Origin: Pholiota molesta
Lineage: Eukaryota; Basidiomycota; Agaricomycetes; Agaricales; Strophariaceae
Assembly (NCBI GenBank): GCA_014925825.1
Contig: JACGCK010000105.1
Location: 62,001 to 126,000 of the forward strand
Direction of reading: 5' to 3'
DNA: 64,000 nucleotides
A model generated the notes under the pieces. It ran no database searches, was not told where the DNA came from, and worked only from the letters and a program-made list of their open reading frames with translations. The position numbers were made by a program, and so were the translations under genes. Shown piece after piece: positions 1 to 11,300 of the stretch. Position 1 is the first letter of the stretch, and each line of letters opens with the position of its first letter.

Positions 1-470
1 TGCGACATAGCAGTACTTACTTCCACAGTCCACACACAAAATACCGACTGGAAAGCGACGACCACTTCCAACTTTTTGCGAGTTGCCGTCCAGCAAGCAG
101 CTCATATCTGATATCTCACCGCAACATAGTAGACTACCCGTCAATCCAATACCCCTCCTCCTGGCGGCGGACAGCCAGACCAATGCACACAACCGCCCCG
201 GCCACCGCATATCGCGCACGCGCAAGCAAGCAAGGACGCTACCAGCGCCACCGCGTGACGCGTCGCACGCTGGCGCGCATCAGGCGGGTGAGCGGGCATT
301 CCCAGGAACAGGAAGACAGCAAGACAAGAAGCGCGCAGCGGAACGCACCACCCGCCTGCGCTTGGGCCGGATAAGGGTGCATGAACGTCAGAGAGAGATA
401 GCAGGGCGGTGGCCGCAGACAGAGGATAACCACACTGAGCGCGTGGGAACACCGATCTGAGGGTGCGGAA
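1..470. other. GC-rich intergenic stretch, no supported gene
   Basis: This stretch is GC-rich and open in several frames on both strands at once, which is expected from composition rather than coding. No conserved motif, splice pattern or homology to another part of the window was found before the first repeat copy begins near 470. Confidence 0.4.
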
Positions 471-1850
471 CTATACGAACTTACGCGTCGTTGGCCTTGG
501 GACTGACCTGGTGGACATGCGGGAACGGTTCGAAATGCAGGGGAAGGACAGAGGTACGCGGCGGCCAGGCAGCAGGCGCATGTTCGGAATTCCCCGGGAT
601 GTCAAGCGGGCCGTCGATCCCCTTGATTGCGCACGGTCCATTCGCCGCGTTGCAGGTTCACTTTCTCACCCTTCCCCCCACATCTTTGTTTCCTCTTGCC
701 GTGTGCAGCTCTTCTACCGCCAACCACTCCAAGATCTTCGACATCAGTATCTCGCACGACTATGCATGCTATTCGTCTCCTCCCAACTCAGAACAAGCAA
801 CGGAGCTATCAGGGAATCGGGTGGGGTCCAGCTGAGTAACCCGTTCTCCCTTTGTGCACACTCCCCGGCTCCCCGCTCCCCCGCTACCCCCTAGAGAGTA
901 CATGCCCGCAGTGTATTTTGGGAACCAAGACGCGTCCTGCGTTGCTCGACGTTGTCGCCATGGTCGATGAGCGATCTCCTCAATGCCATGGCCGGTACCA
1001 AATAACAAGATTTATGGCTGTGCGGTATTGTGCTCTCTTGCGGAGTCTGTGTGGGGGCGGGGGTGTCGCACATCCGATGGATGTCTTTGTCCGCGGTGGT
1101 CACTGTACCTTCGAATGTTTCTCTGCGGCGCATGAAGGGTCCGCCGTCGCACAGCCCCACTTTGCCCGCTGCGACGCCTGATTCAGCATTCGAATGATAC
1201 TATTACCATGTGGCGTGCGCACATGCACGCCCTGCGCCATGGCTTTTTTGACTTAATTGTTTTTTTTTTTTTTGCTTCCCTTTCCTGTCCTTATTCTATA
1301 GTGGTCATGCTCAATGCCATGACCAACATCGTGCGTCCGCGTCATCATCGCACGCTTCTCTCCTCGGCATCCTTTACCTGTCTCCAGACGTATCTCTCCA
1401 CCGCCACCGCTCTCTAGAGCAGCGCGCATGCCCATGGTATACTTTGGATCCGAGGACGTGCAACGCCTCGTGTTGCGCGTCCGCCACTCAGAGCGTGAGT
1501 TTGCGTGACAGTGGTCGCTGTGATGTCGACGATTCTACGCGACACCATGGCAGGGACCAAATGTACGCACCACATTCATGTAAATTTGGGCAATGTCTGC
1601 TCTTCCGGGATACGGGTTGCGGTGGTGTCGTCCATCGGGTGTTGATGATTTTCTGTAACGGACCTATCTATTCGTCTTTGCCAAGTATGTCGCATGAGGC
1701 ACCGCGCGGCGTGTATCGCACAGCGGTATTTCGCCAAATTCGCAGACGGTATTTTACCCTCAGAAGAGCTCCTTCGAGCATCTGCAATCGCTTCTTGCTC
1801 GAAGGACTTTTCTGTTTCAAGGCTGTACATAAGTCTGTGATATTTGGCGA
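470..1850 (+). repeat. Compound repeat copy 1
   Basis: The core word tgattgcgcacggtcca is at 624-640. Downstream come the other shared landmarks in order: a ctctagagagtacatgccc block near 890, a variant of the tactttggatacc block near 913, a gcggagtctgtgtgg block near 1038, and a block at about 1438-1770 that aligns closely with 17950-18280 in copy 5. A T-run lies at about 1259-1273. ORFs here are short and not conserved between copies, so no gene is called. Confidence 0.7.
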
Positions 1851-2560
1851 TTACAAAAGCCGAATTTGCAACGCGGTACTCGATTTATCGTTCCACCCAA
1901 CGTCCTTGTCACGTATTCCGTATCTGGATTCTGGTCGCGGGTCTTGACTGACCGTAGCGGACATGTCGCCCTCTACCTGATTGCATCATTCTTTTCTCTG
2001 AGGGCTTTTCCTACTTACCTCTGCGACAAAGGATCGCCGTCACGCAGGTTGGCGTGTCTATTCTTGCATTTTACCGTGTCTCTCCGCCTCAGAAGAGGTA
2101 GCTGATTGAGAACGATCTTTTTCAGCAGGTAGAAACTCGTCGATGAAGACTTCTAGTTTATTAATTATCACTATAGTTCGAAGTTCGTCATTTACAACGT
2201 GGGATAAGTATCTAATCCGCCGACGCGCGCTGCCCAATCAGACGATGGCTGCGAGGGAAGCTACGCGTTGGATTTCCAAATGTTGATCAATGAACTATGT
2301 TCACCACGTACTTACCAGGACATCGAAATTTCGACTAGAATAAGTATCTCACGATGGAATCTCGTTTTTAAATATACGGCGCGAATGAGGCAGAATGGGA
2401 CGGATAGAGTCAAGATACTCTAGAGTCACGAATGCGCGCACGAGGGAAGTCGTAATCCACCCAAAAGGAAGGCAGCACCCAGATATCAGCAGAACACATA
2501 CGAACACACCGCAGTTGTCCCAGATAGAGGTCCATATACGACAGCCAGAGAGCAGCTCCG
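1850..2560. other. Intergenic, AT-richer, nothing recognised
   Basis: Between repeat copies 1 and 2. It holds an AT-rich segment (about 2100-2390) without similarity to other parts of the window and without a coding frame that could be supported. Confidence 0.4.
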
Positions 2561-3520
2561 TCGGTGCGCCGTGCGGTCCAGCGTCAAAACGCTGGTTTCA
2601 GTGTTTGGCTGGTTCGGGAATTCGCCGAGATGAACGGGCCAGTCTCCTTGATTGCGCACGGTCCACGTTCACTTTCTCATCCCACCCCCATCCTCAACAG
2701 CCCTCACTCTCAGCGCTCAATTCTTCTCCTGCCGGCCCCTCTAGAAGTCTTGTCATCATCATCATGCACAACGACGCATACTATTCGTGTCCCTGGTGCT
2801 AAGAACAACCAACGGACTTATCACATTCCATTCAGGCTTGGTGGTCAAATGACGAGTCCGTGGGCGTCAAGCTGAGTACTCTATCCTTCCTTCGTGTACA
2901 TTCATCCGCGCACCCCACCCCCAATACCCTCTAGAGAGCGCACGCCTCACAGTGTACTTTGGATACCAGAACGCGCACCTCCCCACGCTGCCCGTCCGCA
3001 CGTCCTGCATTGCTCGACAGCGCCGCCATGGTCGATGAGCGATCTCAATGTCATGGCCGGTACCAATGTCATGGAAAATCCCCGTGAGGTATTGTGCTCT
3101 CTTGCGGAGTACGTGTGGTGGCGGTGGTGTCGAACATCTGATGGATGGACTCTCCGCGGTGGCCACTGTACCTTCGAATGTTTCTCTGCGGCACATGCAG
3201 GGTCTGCCGTCGTACAGCTCGACGAGCCAGACGCAGCGCCATCGCCTTCCACTGAGGTGGACGCCGCTATCATTTGCTTGTGTGCAGTGAGCAGATAGCT
3301 GATTCTGCATTCGAAATGACGTGTGGCGCGCGTCCTCATGCATGGCGTGCGCGATGGCTTTTTTTGACTTGATCTGTTTTTCTACTTCCTTTTTATGTAT
3401 TCTATGGTGTTCGTGCATCTCGATGCACCATGACCAATGTCGTTGATCTGCATCGTCAGTGCGTACTGCTCTCCTCGGCGGCCTTTATCTGTCTCCAGGA
3501 TGAAGGCTGGCCGTTGCGCA
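2560..3520 (+). repeat. Compound repeat copy 2
   Basis: The core tgattgcgcacggtccac is at 2649-2666. It is followed by the ctctagagag block near 2930, tactttggatacc near 2956, a gctcgacagcgccgccatgg block near 3015 and a ggtggccactgtaccttcg block near 3160. It aligns with copies 1 and 3 in the same order and orientation. Confidence 0.7.
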
Positions 3521-3779
3521 GAGGCATCCGAGGTCCCTACGCTGACAACAACGCCTTCTCTCCACGCAGCACCTCATCAATACAGGTATCGCGCCCACCA
3601 GCCCGAAGCGTCCGCCATGCAGCCGCAGCCCGCAGCGCACTGCTCCTCCGCCAGTCTCCAAGTACGAAGGAACGAGATATCAAACCTAGCTGAATGATCT
3701 GGCTGGGGAGAGACCGTAGGCACGAGTATCCAAGCTAAGCACCATATCCTTCCATTGAGCCCGTCCCGCACGCCCGTCT

Positions 3780-4560
3780 TCGCATAATGTCTCCCAACGT
3801 CCTCTTGCTTACCCGTGCACGTTCAGATATCCTCGCAAACTCTAGAGAGGACGTGTCTAACGGCGTTCGTGTACCCTGGATTTTGCACGGCGGACCCTCC
3901 CTGGGATGAGTGTTCCCCTCGTCTACATCATTTGCCGGCGTCGCCGCATTGTCGATATACTTGCCACCGTGGCCAAGAGCCAAACCGCATTGTGGATCAT
4001 AACAACGCGGCGCCCGCTCTTCACGAGCGCAGGCTGAATGGCGCTGCGCATCAAAGGACACCGCTTCACATACTTACCACGCTGAATCCGCAGGCAGAGG
4101 GGCGCCGCAGCGTCTACACCTAGTACCGACACACCGTCCTTCGCCCAACGCGCAGACATCAAGCCTCGGGGAAGCCTCTGCGCGCACCGGTGTTCGCGTG
4201 TTGCGCGCAGACTCTCCCGTTGCGACAATGTCATGGGTCTGAGAGTTGGGCGGATGCGAGAATGGAGGGTAGGCGGTGGTATTCCCTTTCTTTTCGTCCT
4301 CGAGTACTACCCGTTGGGTCTCGAAACAAGGTGCACATTTGGTCGACGAATGATTATTTCTGTGTAGCTACCACATTCCCTGCCCGCAATGAAATAACGT
4401 GTTTGCTGGCGCGCACGATCCTGCCTTATGGTCAATGTCTATGTCCATCTCCTTGCAGAATGCGTACTGTGAGGATTAGTTTCCAATGTTCAACGACGGC
4501 GCAGCCCCAGAAACTGGGCACATGGCGCGCCCCGCACCGGCACTGCTCGCTCGCGCGCAG
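3780..4560 (+). repeat. Compound repeat, partial copy of the downstream half
   Basis: It contains ctctagagaggacgtg at about 3841 and a ggtgttcgcgtgttgcgcgc block at about 4188-4207. The latter matches a ggtgttggcgtgttgcgcgc block at about 22806-22825 in copy 6. The core word is missing, so this looks like a fragment. A short word near 4445-4480 (catctccttgcagaatgcgt) has a diverged match near 23218-23240. Confidence 0.5.
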
Positions 4561-4609
4561 CACGTAGTGGTGATGGGGAGTAGATAGCCACCTTTCACGA
4601 GAACTCAGA

Positions 4610-5060
4610 TGTTGGACTTGCTTGATAGAGAGAAACACCGCAAACGAACAAGCGATGTCCACACAAGGGGGGAGCAGCAACTTATCCGATATGATCCGGG
4701 AGCGCCGCGGGCGCTGGCCACACCACCAGCACCCTTGACAGACGAGTCGGGCGCCCACAGGCCGCGATGCCCTCCCAGATGTACGTTAGCTGCGATCCCA
4801 CCCTTCGTAGATAGTCTGATCGATGTGCGAAGGGTGTGCATGCGGGCCTGCAGAGGATGGCCGCCCGAGCATGAGATGGCGCCACTGGAGAGGAGCGGAA
4901 CACATGCGCGCATACACTGCGGGTTGTCCCAGACGTTGGCGCAGATACATGCCATAAGTGTCAGCCAGAAGTGCGCAGACCCATCGAGCTCGTCAAGGAT
5001 GGGCGATGCCGATACTGGAAGGAGAGCGCGAGTAAACCGATCTGAAATGCGACTGGCACG
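4610..5060. repeat. Repeat pair member a (partner at 48.6-49.06 kb)
   Basis: The stretch around 4730-4830 aligns with 48875-48965: a ccttgacagacgagtcgggc-like word, then a cctccc-gatgt block, then tagatagtctga. The minus strand of both copies encodes scraps of hydrophobic sequence but no intact frame. Both could be remains of one gene, perhaps a membrane protein; that identity is a guess. Confidence 0.45.
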
Positions 5061-5079
5061 CAAGTGTTCGGGCTGCCGT

Positions 5080-6080
5080 GTCTATATGAGCATCGTTGGC
5101 CCTGGGAATTGGGAGGCCTGGGGAGGCAGATCAGGCGCAGGACACCAGAGGTACGCGGAGGGCAAGCGGTGGTGGCGGGTTGGAAGAGCACCAGGCCTGA
5201 TCGGGATTGCCCGGAAGGACCGGGCCGATGTGCGCACGGTCCACTTGCTGCATCTCTCATGCCACCCACATCTTGATCACCTCAACAGCCTCAAATTCCG
5301 CGCACAGCTCTTCCAACGCCAGTCGCTCCAGGTACTTGGTCTTCAATATCTCGCACAACTAGGCATACTGTCTGTCTTCTACCTGTCAAGAACAGCCAAC
5401 GGCGCTATCGCAACCAGCTGTATTACGCTCAGGCTGGTGACTCGGTCGACGAATCCGTGGGAGCCAAGCTGAGTACCCTATGTATTCTCCCTTCGTATAC
5501 ATTCCTCGGCGCACCTCTCCCCTCATACCCTCTAGAGAGTACACGCCCGACAGCGTACTTTGGATACCAGGACACGCACCTCCCCATGTTACCCGTCTGC
5601 TCCTCTTGCATTGCTCGACAGCGTGCAATGGCAGGTACCAAATATGCCTATTCAAAAAAAAACCGGGTAGTGTGCTTTCTTGGGGAGTGCCGGTGGTGGT
5701 AATGATGCACATTGGATGCCATTTTCATGGTGTCCAGTGTTCCATTCTGCTCTGTGGGACATGCAGGATCTGCCATTTTACAGCACCCATTTTTCGTCGT
5801 GCTTCGCCATACGTACGAACTCAGTTCTATACTCAGCAGGGCTGCTGCCGCCGCCGCCACTTGCTTGCGCGCTTGTGATTTGTGGTTTGAAGACTCTCGT
5901 GATTCAATATTCGCAATTCCGTTTGGCGAGCAAGGGAGCCTCTGTGGTACCTGTGAGATGGCATTTCTGTTGCGTTTTTCCTGTTTCGCCGATCCTCCTT
6001 CTCATGCATTCTGTGACGGTCGTGCGTCTAAACAAATCGCTGCGACGCAGCGCACCCGCATTGTTGTGATCTCCTGAGAG
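5080..6080 (+). repeat. Compound repeat copy 3
   Basis: A core variant (gtgcgcacggtccacttgc) is at 5230-5248, ctctagagagtacacgccc near 5531 and tactttggataccagg near 5556. Order and orientation match copies 1 and 2. The upstream word cgttggccctgggaattggg near 5094 has a counterpart near 490 in copy 1. Confidence 0.65.
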
Positions 6081-6830
6081 TGCGCTTTATATTTCATCGT
6101 CACATTTTTCTTGCCTCTCTCTGCGAACTCATTTACTAAGAAGTTGCTACGCTGAGGATACACTTCTTTGTCTCCAGGCAGAACCTCGCCTATGCAGGCA
6201 TCGCGCTCGGCGAGCCCGTTGTATGTACTATGCGCCCGCAGCTCACCGCGTGGTAAGCCACACTAAGCCACATGCGCTCCGTCCGCATGCGTGCGCCGCT
6301 CAGCGGAATCACCAGCTCTTTGAGCTATGAGAATGAGAATGGCAACGAATGTATTTCGTGAACATGATGTATGTTCATCCATCTTCATCGCGTCGCTTCC
6401 AAACGAACACGTTCGATGCGCCCGTCGGCACCGCTCGGTCGCAGTGCACCTTGTGCACCCGCGCGTCCATTTTCTTCTCGATGAGTGGTCGATGGAAGTA
6501 CCGGTATTGGTACTAGGGAGTACCCGTGCGATGGCGCTCCGAGTCTGTCAGCGTGTCAGATCGGCATGAGGACCCGTGCTCGATGATCATCGGATGATGG
6601 AAGTGGCAATTGGTAGTGCCGGGCACGTCGTGGGAGGGTGCATATGCATGTATTTACTTCCCATTGGCCAATTATCACAGATAGATAGAATAGGCAAGCG
6701 AGTACAATGTGCTACGTTGTTAATTTAAAACGAATCATTCTGTCATGGTCACTGTAAGCTGATATGGTTTCAGTGACTATCTGGTGCGAAGACCGGGTTC
6801 CATGCAGTCGTATTGAGGATTTGACAGCAA
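6080..6830. other. Intergenic, repeat edge, no gene
   Basis: It holds a catgcgctccgtccgcatgc word near 6267 that recurs in diverged form near 16040, so this is part of the larger duplicated landscape. The AT-rich piece at 6650-6760 shows nothing recognisable. Confidence 0.4.
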
Positions 6831-7560
6831 CTCATACTCGAGACATCTCAACGCCAGCGGGGACGGTCGAATAGAGTGATAGTTGCGGCAGTAGCTTTGC
6901 CCGACGCTCAAAAACACGACGTAGACATCCATGCAAGAGCCAACAGCTAAGGGCACGTTGGTTGAAACCACCAGGATGTACACTTGAGGCATAACGATGG
7001 CAGTCGCTGCTTGCATAAGAAAGGTGCGGAACGCGCGAAAGAAGACAACGCAAGGGCGGTGATCGTTCACGGACGGACGAACGTCTGGCCCGGGCAACGG
7101 GCATCGCCGCGCTCAGAAGTGCCATACTCTGACTCTGCGCAGTGCGCAACTACGATGACGTCGGGGAGAGCCCCCGATCAGCCTCGATGGCGATAAAAAC
7201 ACCAGAATACACGGAGTGCGTGTAATCCGCGAAAGCGAACAGAGAATCAGAGAGAGAGGAGACCAATGTTGTTCTCCCGCGCTGGGGCGCGCCCTGCCTC
7301 TGAGTCATTTCCAACCATCAAGAACACCGCACATCCTGCCGAACTCGGAATTTCTAAGATGGTTGACCATATATTAGCGCTTGAGATTGGCCGAGGAAGT
7401 ACGTGCGGTGTTGACGTGATGGACCAGATATCAGGGCGTCGCCCTCACGCTTGCGCGTCAATGTCATACGCCAGCTGGACTGGTCAAGTGGAGCGACCAA
7501 AAACAAGAAGGAGAATGATGGAAGCATGTCCAACACATCGTACATGGGAATCAGGCGCCA
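6830..7560 (+). repeat. Upstream module of the compound repeat, copy a
   Basis: It shares a series of words with 16680-17280 and 20750-21110: gagac-tctcaacgc, cagtagctttgcccgac, ttctcccgcgc, accatcaa-aacaccgcacat and acgtgcggtgttgacg. It lies immediately upstream of repeat copy 4, as the other modules lie upstream of copies 5 and 6. The original unit was therefore probably at least 2 kb long. Confidence 0.55.
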
Positions 7561-7799
7561 GCAGGCTCGAGTTCGTGGTAGAGGAGTGGAACCATTCCCA
7601 CCGCGATGGCAACAAGACGAAAAGGAAGAAGGCTGTGGATGGAAAGCGATTGGGATGGAAAGAGTGAGGGAGACGCAGCAAGCTGCCGATCAGCGTTGTG
7701 GGCTCCATCGCCCGCCTGAGCGGCTTGGAATGCAGGCAGCGGGAGAATACATCATTTCGTGGTGATGGTGGTGCAGTATCCAGGACCTTGAAGCGACTG

Positions 7800-8000
7800 G
7801 CACGGAATTTACGGGCCGCTATCTCTGATTGCGCACGGTCCACCTGCCTCGTCTTCATTCTCTTTCCCTCATCATCCACGTCTCTGCCATCCACTGTGTC
7901 GAATCCATAGCGTGTTCTACGGTACCCATGTGGCTCAAGCAGAGAGTTTACCTCCAGTCTCGGCGCTCTAGACATCTCATCACCTGTATCCCCACCTTAG
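7800..8000 (+). repeat. Compound repeat copy 4, left part (split by a transposon)
   Basis: It carries tgattgcgcacggtccac at 7826-7843 and an atctcatcacctgtatcccc block ending next to the target duplication. The sequence stops abruptly at 8000 and resumes at 13270. The joined product aligns with copies 6 and 7 across this point. Confidence 0.8.
7991..8000 (+). repeat. Target site duplication, left copy (element 1)
   Basis: The ten bases cccaccttag are repeated exactly at 13270-13279 on the far side of the 5.27 kb element. In the joined sequence one copy reads into cgctgg, matching the uninterrupted tatcccctactcagcgct of copy 6 near 22058. Confidence 0.85.
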
Positions 8001-8032
8001 GGGGATTCCCCAGATACGACACACTCACACTG
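8001..8032 (+). repeat. Terminal inverted repeat, left end of element 1
   Basis: It begins ggggattccccagata and continues CGACACACTCACACTG. The reverse complement of the right end begins aggatatacaatatg and continues CGACACACTCATACTG. The inner 16 bases match with one difference; the outer part is diverged. Confidence 0.7.
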
Positions 8033-8185
8033 CCGTGACCTCGTCACACTCACACTGTGCCACTCACACTCGCGTTCAACCACAATCTGGTTGATCTCCT
8101 CGCCGTTCACACTCACACTCGCTAGCTCACACTCACACTCGGTAGCTCACACTCACACTCGGCCCTCACACTCACACTCACATCC
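8019..8185 (+). repeat. Subterminal CACACTCACACTC array, left
   Basis: Six copies of cacactcacact occur at irregular spacing of roughly 20-60 bp, with single cactcacact relatives between them. The same word occurs in reverse orientation near the right end. Such arrays are typical transposase-binding regions in DNA transposons; binding here is inferred. Confidence 0.75.
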
Positions 8186-8346
8186 ATGGGCCACAGCTCC
8201 AAGTCTGTTCAAACTCAAAGGGCCGGGCTTAGGTTAAGAAGTGGATGCTGAAGTCGTATGAAGTCAAGGTGTACACATCACTGCTGGCCAATTGATATCG
8301 ACGGAGGTCTTTATTTATGATAAGTAGATTTAGATTAATCCTTTTA

Positions 8347-11300
8347 TTATGCATACATGTTGTCTTCACCAAACCGTGCTAAGAAATTATCAAAGATAGC
8401 CATTGAGTCTACCTGTTCACCACACTCCCCAAAGCCCATGGCTGCCAGCGAAAACTCGGAGAAATCTGACTCTACGCCGCTGGCAGCACCTTCTGCAAGA
8501 GCCTTGTCCGCTAAGGCAAAAAGGTCAAGCCCCGCATTGACGGTGTGTGGTATAGACATTGTGGGCATTGTCGGAGGCGCTTCATCGATGCTAACTTGTT
8601 GGCCATACAGGTTCGCTGTCGTGGTCACATCCGACAACACTGGAGGCGGCTTCTCCAACAGCCCTGCATTGACGGTGTGTGGTATGGGCATTGTGGGCAT
8701 TGTCGGAGGCACTTCGTCGACGCTAACTTGTTGGCCATACAGGTTCGCTGTCGTGGTCACATCCAACAAAGGAAGGCTATGCTCAGTACTGATAGGTTCT
8801 TGGGCAGGAGGTGGTGTAGGGCATGCAGGAGGTGCTTCGTTTTCTAGAAGTGTTCAAGAAAATCAGACTTGGGGGTACGTATATATCAAACTTGACCACA
8901 TACCTTGCATACTGATCATTGCGCTTTTTGAAGCTGCCTTCGTCACTGCCGGCTTGAACTTCTTCGACTTCACCTTTCCACTAGAGCTCGATTCTGCAGC
9001 CCCTCCGAGTCTCCCCGACTTCGCCGATCCGATGTCTCGCTTCTTTGCTTTGAGGCCTTTCAGAATCTCTGCGTTCGCTTTATTGGTAGCTGTGATCGAA
9101 AGGATTTCTTGATCAATGGCATCGAGAGCTTCGTTTTTTTCTCGCGTCTCTTGTACCTTCTTATGCGCATGGGTTCTACGGGCAGTATTTCTTGACATGC
9201 GTGTGTAGGCGTCGTTGCGATGATTTTTGAGGATTCCGGTGGCCAGTGCAGTTTTGACTTCAGCTGCGACTTTTTCGTCACATTCTCGAGCGCTGACAAA
9301 AGCTGATAGGCAAATACACAACTAGAAAAGTCACTACGCACGTTATGATAGCCTCCAAGAGAGGCAACGAGACTCCTGTATTGATATTCGTCCAGTGATG
9401 TTGAGCTTCCCCAATGTTTGTTGTTGGTAGAGTACGATCCCAGTCATCAGGATCGATTTTTGATAGACACTTGATCAGCGAAGGTAGGATCCAGTCATTG
9501 TTTACTTTGTGATTCCACCACGCTGCAAAAGAAAATGGTAAAAGTGAGTGTGATGCATCTTGCCTGCAATTTTTGTAGCTCACCTTGAACTTTAGGATTC
9601 TTGAGAGTCGGGATCCAGTTCGAGAATTCATCAATTTCCTCTTTGGTTTCTAAGTACATGAAGTTGATAAGACGCTTGTAATCCTCGTCTGTCACACTTC
9701 CTTGGAGATCATGTATCCCTCTGTAAGAAATTTTGATCACTTAAAGCTTCGGGGCAAACACCAAAGAGAAATATAAACGAACCTTTTGGTATGCGTGTAG
9801 CACAGTCGAACAAAATAGGGAACAAGTTCCTCAGGTGTCTCAGCGTCAATGTTGCTGTAGCCACGGTCATTGGTAGGGAGGAAGGAGTCAGCGGCACCCA
9901 GCACCTGAGCGAGTTCCATATCAACCCCAATAGAGACCAAGGTACCGTCTTTGGACAACCGCTTCAATTTCAACTCCTTGCCCGTCACTACCCTAGTAAC
10001 CCGCCGCAGTTCATCGAAAATGGTCTTGTATTGATCGCGGTCTGCTTGGTCAGAATAGATGCGGCATAGTGTAAGAGCTTTTGAATAGAAGTCGGTGAGC
10101 TTGGACTCGGAAAAGGAATAATCAATGACATACCTCGTTGAACTTCGTCATCCCATGCCACAGCCTCCCATTCATTAACCTTTCCAATGGCACGCTTGAA
10201 TGTAGTATCCACCTCGAGAGTTCGAGCAAGATGAATTCGAGAGAGCAAATAAGGATTCGCCGTGAGAATGACCCTGCCGCCTGAAGGGCTTATGGCAAAA
10301 CCATGGATATACCGGTCCTCGACTGGTTTTGTCAAATCCTCGTTCATGACATGAAAGACGCCTTCGATAGATAGGAATATGCAAGCGGTTGATATAGGAT
10401 TAGATATACTACTCACCTTCAAAGTGAGTCCCATATGGGTAACTTTCTTTCTTGATTGTCCGAATAATGTCTTGTTTGACACGATTGTTTTGGAGAGCAG
10501 GCGCATATTGAGAAGGGGCTTGGCCAAGTAGCATCTCTGTGGTTCGTGCTAGATATAAATAATTAGGTCAATGAATGAATGGTTGAAGCCCAGAGAAATG
10601 TTACCGTTATCAACTGTATGAACAGAGCTCCCAACAATTCCAGCAGCTTCGACACATTTTTTGTACATTTCGCGTATCATCTTCGAAGTCTTGGTATCAG
10701 GAAGAATTGGATGTGTGTGTGGTTTCTCATGGTTTGGTATAACACACGCCTTTCGGATGGTTGGATCTTCAGGTACAAAAATGGTACGAGACGCTGGACA
10801 TTGATGGCGAACCATTTTGACTTGTGAACCATCCCCCCGATGCGGAAATTCTAGGAAAATGTCAACCCATGGATGGATCAGAAAGAAAGCCACTTACTAC
10901 AATGTTGCGCCTTTGAGCCAATATGAGCTGGCACAATACGGCCACAGGGAAATGGTGTTTCGAATCCAGCAAGGATCTCGCCATTGAACAAGGTGATAAG
11001 GTCTTCATCGCGAATTCCGGATGGAATATATGCTGTTCGATGGCCTTCACGAAAGCGTGTGCTCCATCCCGAGCATGAGACAAAATGGCGGTGGCCGTTT
11101 ATGAGCTCGTTCTGAGGATAGTGAACTTTTGAGCCATTGAGTAATAATTGAATTACGCACATTTTTGAATGCCTGCAACATTGGAACACCAGCACATATC
11201 TGGCCTTCGGAATCCTTAGCAGTGCATGGAGAGGAATGGCAAACGGCAAAGAAGCTGAAGAGGGTACATGAACATCAGAAACAGTGGCAGGTGTGCGGCT

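Noticed and set aside
8019..8185. CRISPR-like regular array
   Set aside because: The repeated word is short, spacing irregular, and the array is mirrored at the other end of a transposon in a eukaryotic genome.
8357..9112. 251-codon + strand frame
   Set aside because: It is antisense to the transposase exons, whose minus-strand reading has splice sites and family-like motifs. The plus frame has none.
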